15,751 nt of DNA from Chromera velia (lineage: Eukaryota > Sar > Chromeraceae): assembly GCA_018398765.1 (NCBI GenBank), contig JAHBMJ010002678.1:1080-16830 (forward strand), given 5' to 3'. The position numbers and the translations under genes were made by a program. Positions 14,831 to 15,751 of this stretch are shown in pieces. The notes below the pieces were generated by a model. It was not told where the DNA came from, searched no databases, and was given only the letters and a program-made list of their open reading frames with translations. Each line of letters begins with the position of its first letter. Positions within the stretch are counted from its first letter, which is position 1.

Positions 14831-15751
14831 CATGCACATGGACAGAAGCAGTGCATGGGGGAATTAAGGCAGCGATGCCAGCGCCTGTTTCTCAGAGGAA
14901 AATGGATCTCAATTCTCGAAAGGGAATCGGAACCCCAACAACCGAATGTCCCAATCAATCCTCCTCAGCTAGGCTCCATTCATCCATCCGCGCGTCGATC
15001 CACCTGCATATTAATTCACCCACCCACCCACCCATCCACACACACTCATGCACTCACATTTCTGTCGACCGATCGATCCGGCAGCCACTGGCAGCCAGCC
15101 AGCCGAGGGATGGATAATCGGGGCATCCCTTCAACGTCAGGCTCTTAGTTGAATAGCGATCGAACCGACGGAAGGGAAAACAACACAACATGAGGGGACG
15201 AGAGATCAATCATTTCAATCAACAGCGAAACCGAAAAATACAGCGAGTCATTCGTATTTCTGCTTCCCATGAATTGCGAATGAACGCACGGCCATGCATG
15301 AACACGTAAAACGAACGAGGTGCCTTGATTGATATGAGTGGAGGATTCAAGTCTGCTGCCCCGATGCAGCTCCCGGACCGTCCCTCTCTCTTTCCTTCTG
15401 AAACGCAACAGAGAGAAAAGACGACAGATCTATTTCACTTGATTGTGTCTTTTTCTGTTCTGCCTAGGTTTCTGCGTGGTGGTTGGCTGCGCCATCAGTA
15501 CACCACACAGCAGCGCATCGTTGGTTTTCGTTCGTTCTGCTTTGAGAACTGAAACCACCAACCAACAAAGAGAATTAACTCAATTAAGTCTCCAGAGGAC
15601 TCCTTTCCTTAATTCCCTCTTTTCAGTCTTCTTTCTTTTCATCCAGACAACGCTGGTCTCTTCTCTTCAGTCCTTCATACGCATACAAAGAGAGGAAGTG
15701 AATGCGAGCGAGGAACGACTTGATGGACAAGTACGGAACATAATTTTTTTT
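14831..15751. other. Non-coding stretch, no gene seen
   Basis: The base composition is balanced, with many GATCGATC, CCGACCG and CATGCATG words and only short open frames without recognisable domains. A polypyrimidine stretch ending TGTTCTGCCTAG at about 15475 could be a splice acceptor, but no flanking exon can be supported. The region could hold a promoter or untranslated region of a gene beyond the window edge. It ends in an A/T-rich run with T9. Confidence 0.4.
15019..15033 (-). other. (G3T)-type G-quadruplex motif (minus strand)
   Basis: The plus strand is CCCACCCACCCACCC. The minus strand therefore has four GGG runs with single-T loops, one of the most stable G-quadruplex patterns known. 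Confidence 0.75.

Overview
The window looks like a piece of a large, repeat-rich eukaryotic nuclear genome, most likely from the green lineage (alga or land plant). There are no bacterial-style operons and no intact host gene that I can support. What is recognisable is a set of decayed transposable elements of different classes: a Mutator-like terminal-inverted-repeat element, a hAT transposase fragment, a PIF/Harbinger-type transposase and a chromodomain Ty3/gypsy integrase. They sit in very abundant simple and tandem repeats ((GA)n, (CA)n(GA)n, and 28-, 61-, about 52- and 303-bp units). The green-lineage call is an inference from this mixture and from the many CATGCATG and GATCGATC tracts; no single diagnostic gene fixes it.

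Layout. 1-1370: a GC-rich dispersed repeat family, interrupted by a 1.04-kb MULE-like element (251-1286) with a near-perfect 9-bp target duplication. 1490-2245: a C-rich/G-quadruplex block, a purine-rich tract, a 61-bp pyrimidine-rich minisatellite and a (GA)n tract. 2340-3140: AT-rich DNA, then two more copies of the GC-rich family. 3141-3650: a 510-bp dispersed repeat whose other copy lies exactly 8,314 bp downstream at 11455-11964. 3651-4226: sequence absent from the second copy, carrying a compound (CA)n(GA)n microsatellite. 4981-6240: a 303-bp purine-rich tandem array. 6505-6655 and 8052-8202: a duplicated segment, the second copy running into about 30 units of a 28-bp minisatellite (8173-9035). 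6905-7380 (minus): hAT C-terminal remnant. 9177-10208 (minus): PIF/Harbinger-type transposase with a legible D-D-E triad, broken only by in-frame TAG codons. 10360-10635: GA-rich tandem repeat. 11996-13116 (plus): Ty3/gypsy integrase core plus chromodomain, broken by one frame change and three stops. 13117-15751: no gene seen; a hairpin with a T run, palindromes, an alternating purine-pyrimidine tract and a G-quadruplex motif.

There is no working pathway here. The remnants show that both cut-and-paste and copy-and-paste elements have been active in the lineage. The repeats give an unusually clear view of seed and expansion (28-bp unit), segmental duplication and element nesting. A recurring oddity is that TAG dominates the stops inside otherwise clean transposase frames. 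That could reflect C-to-T decay at CAG codons or a non-standard nuclear code, and it is raised as a hypothesis only.
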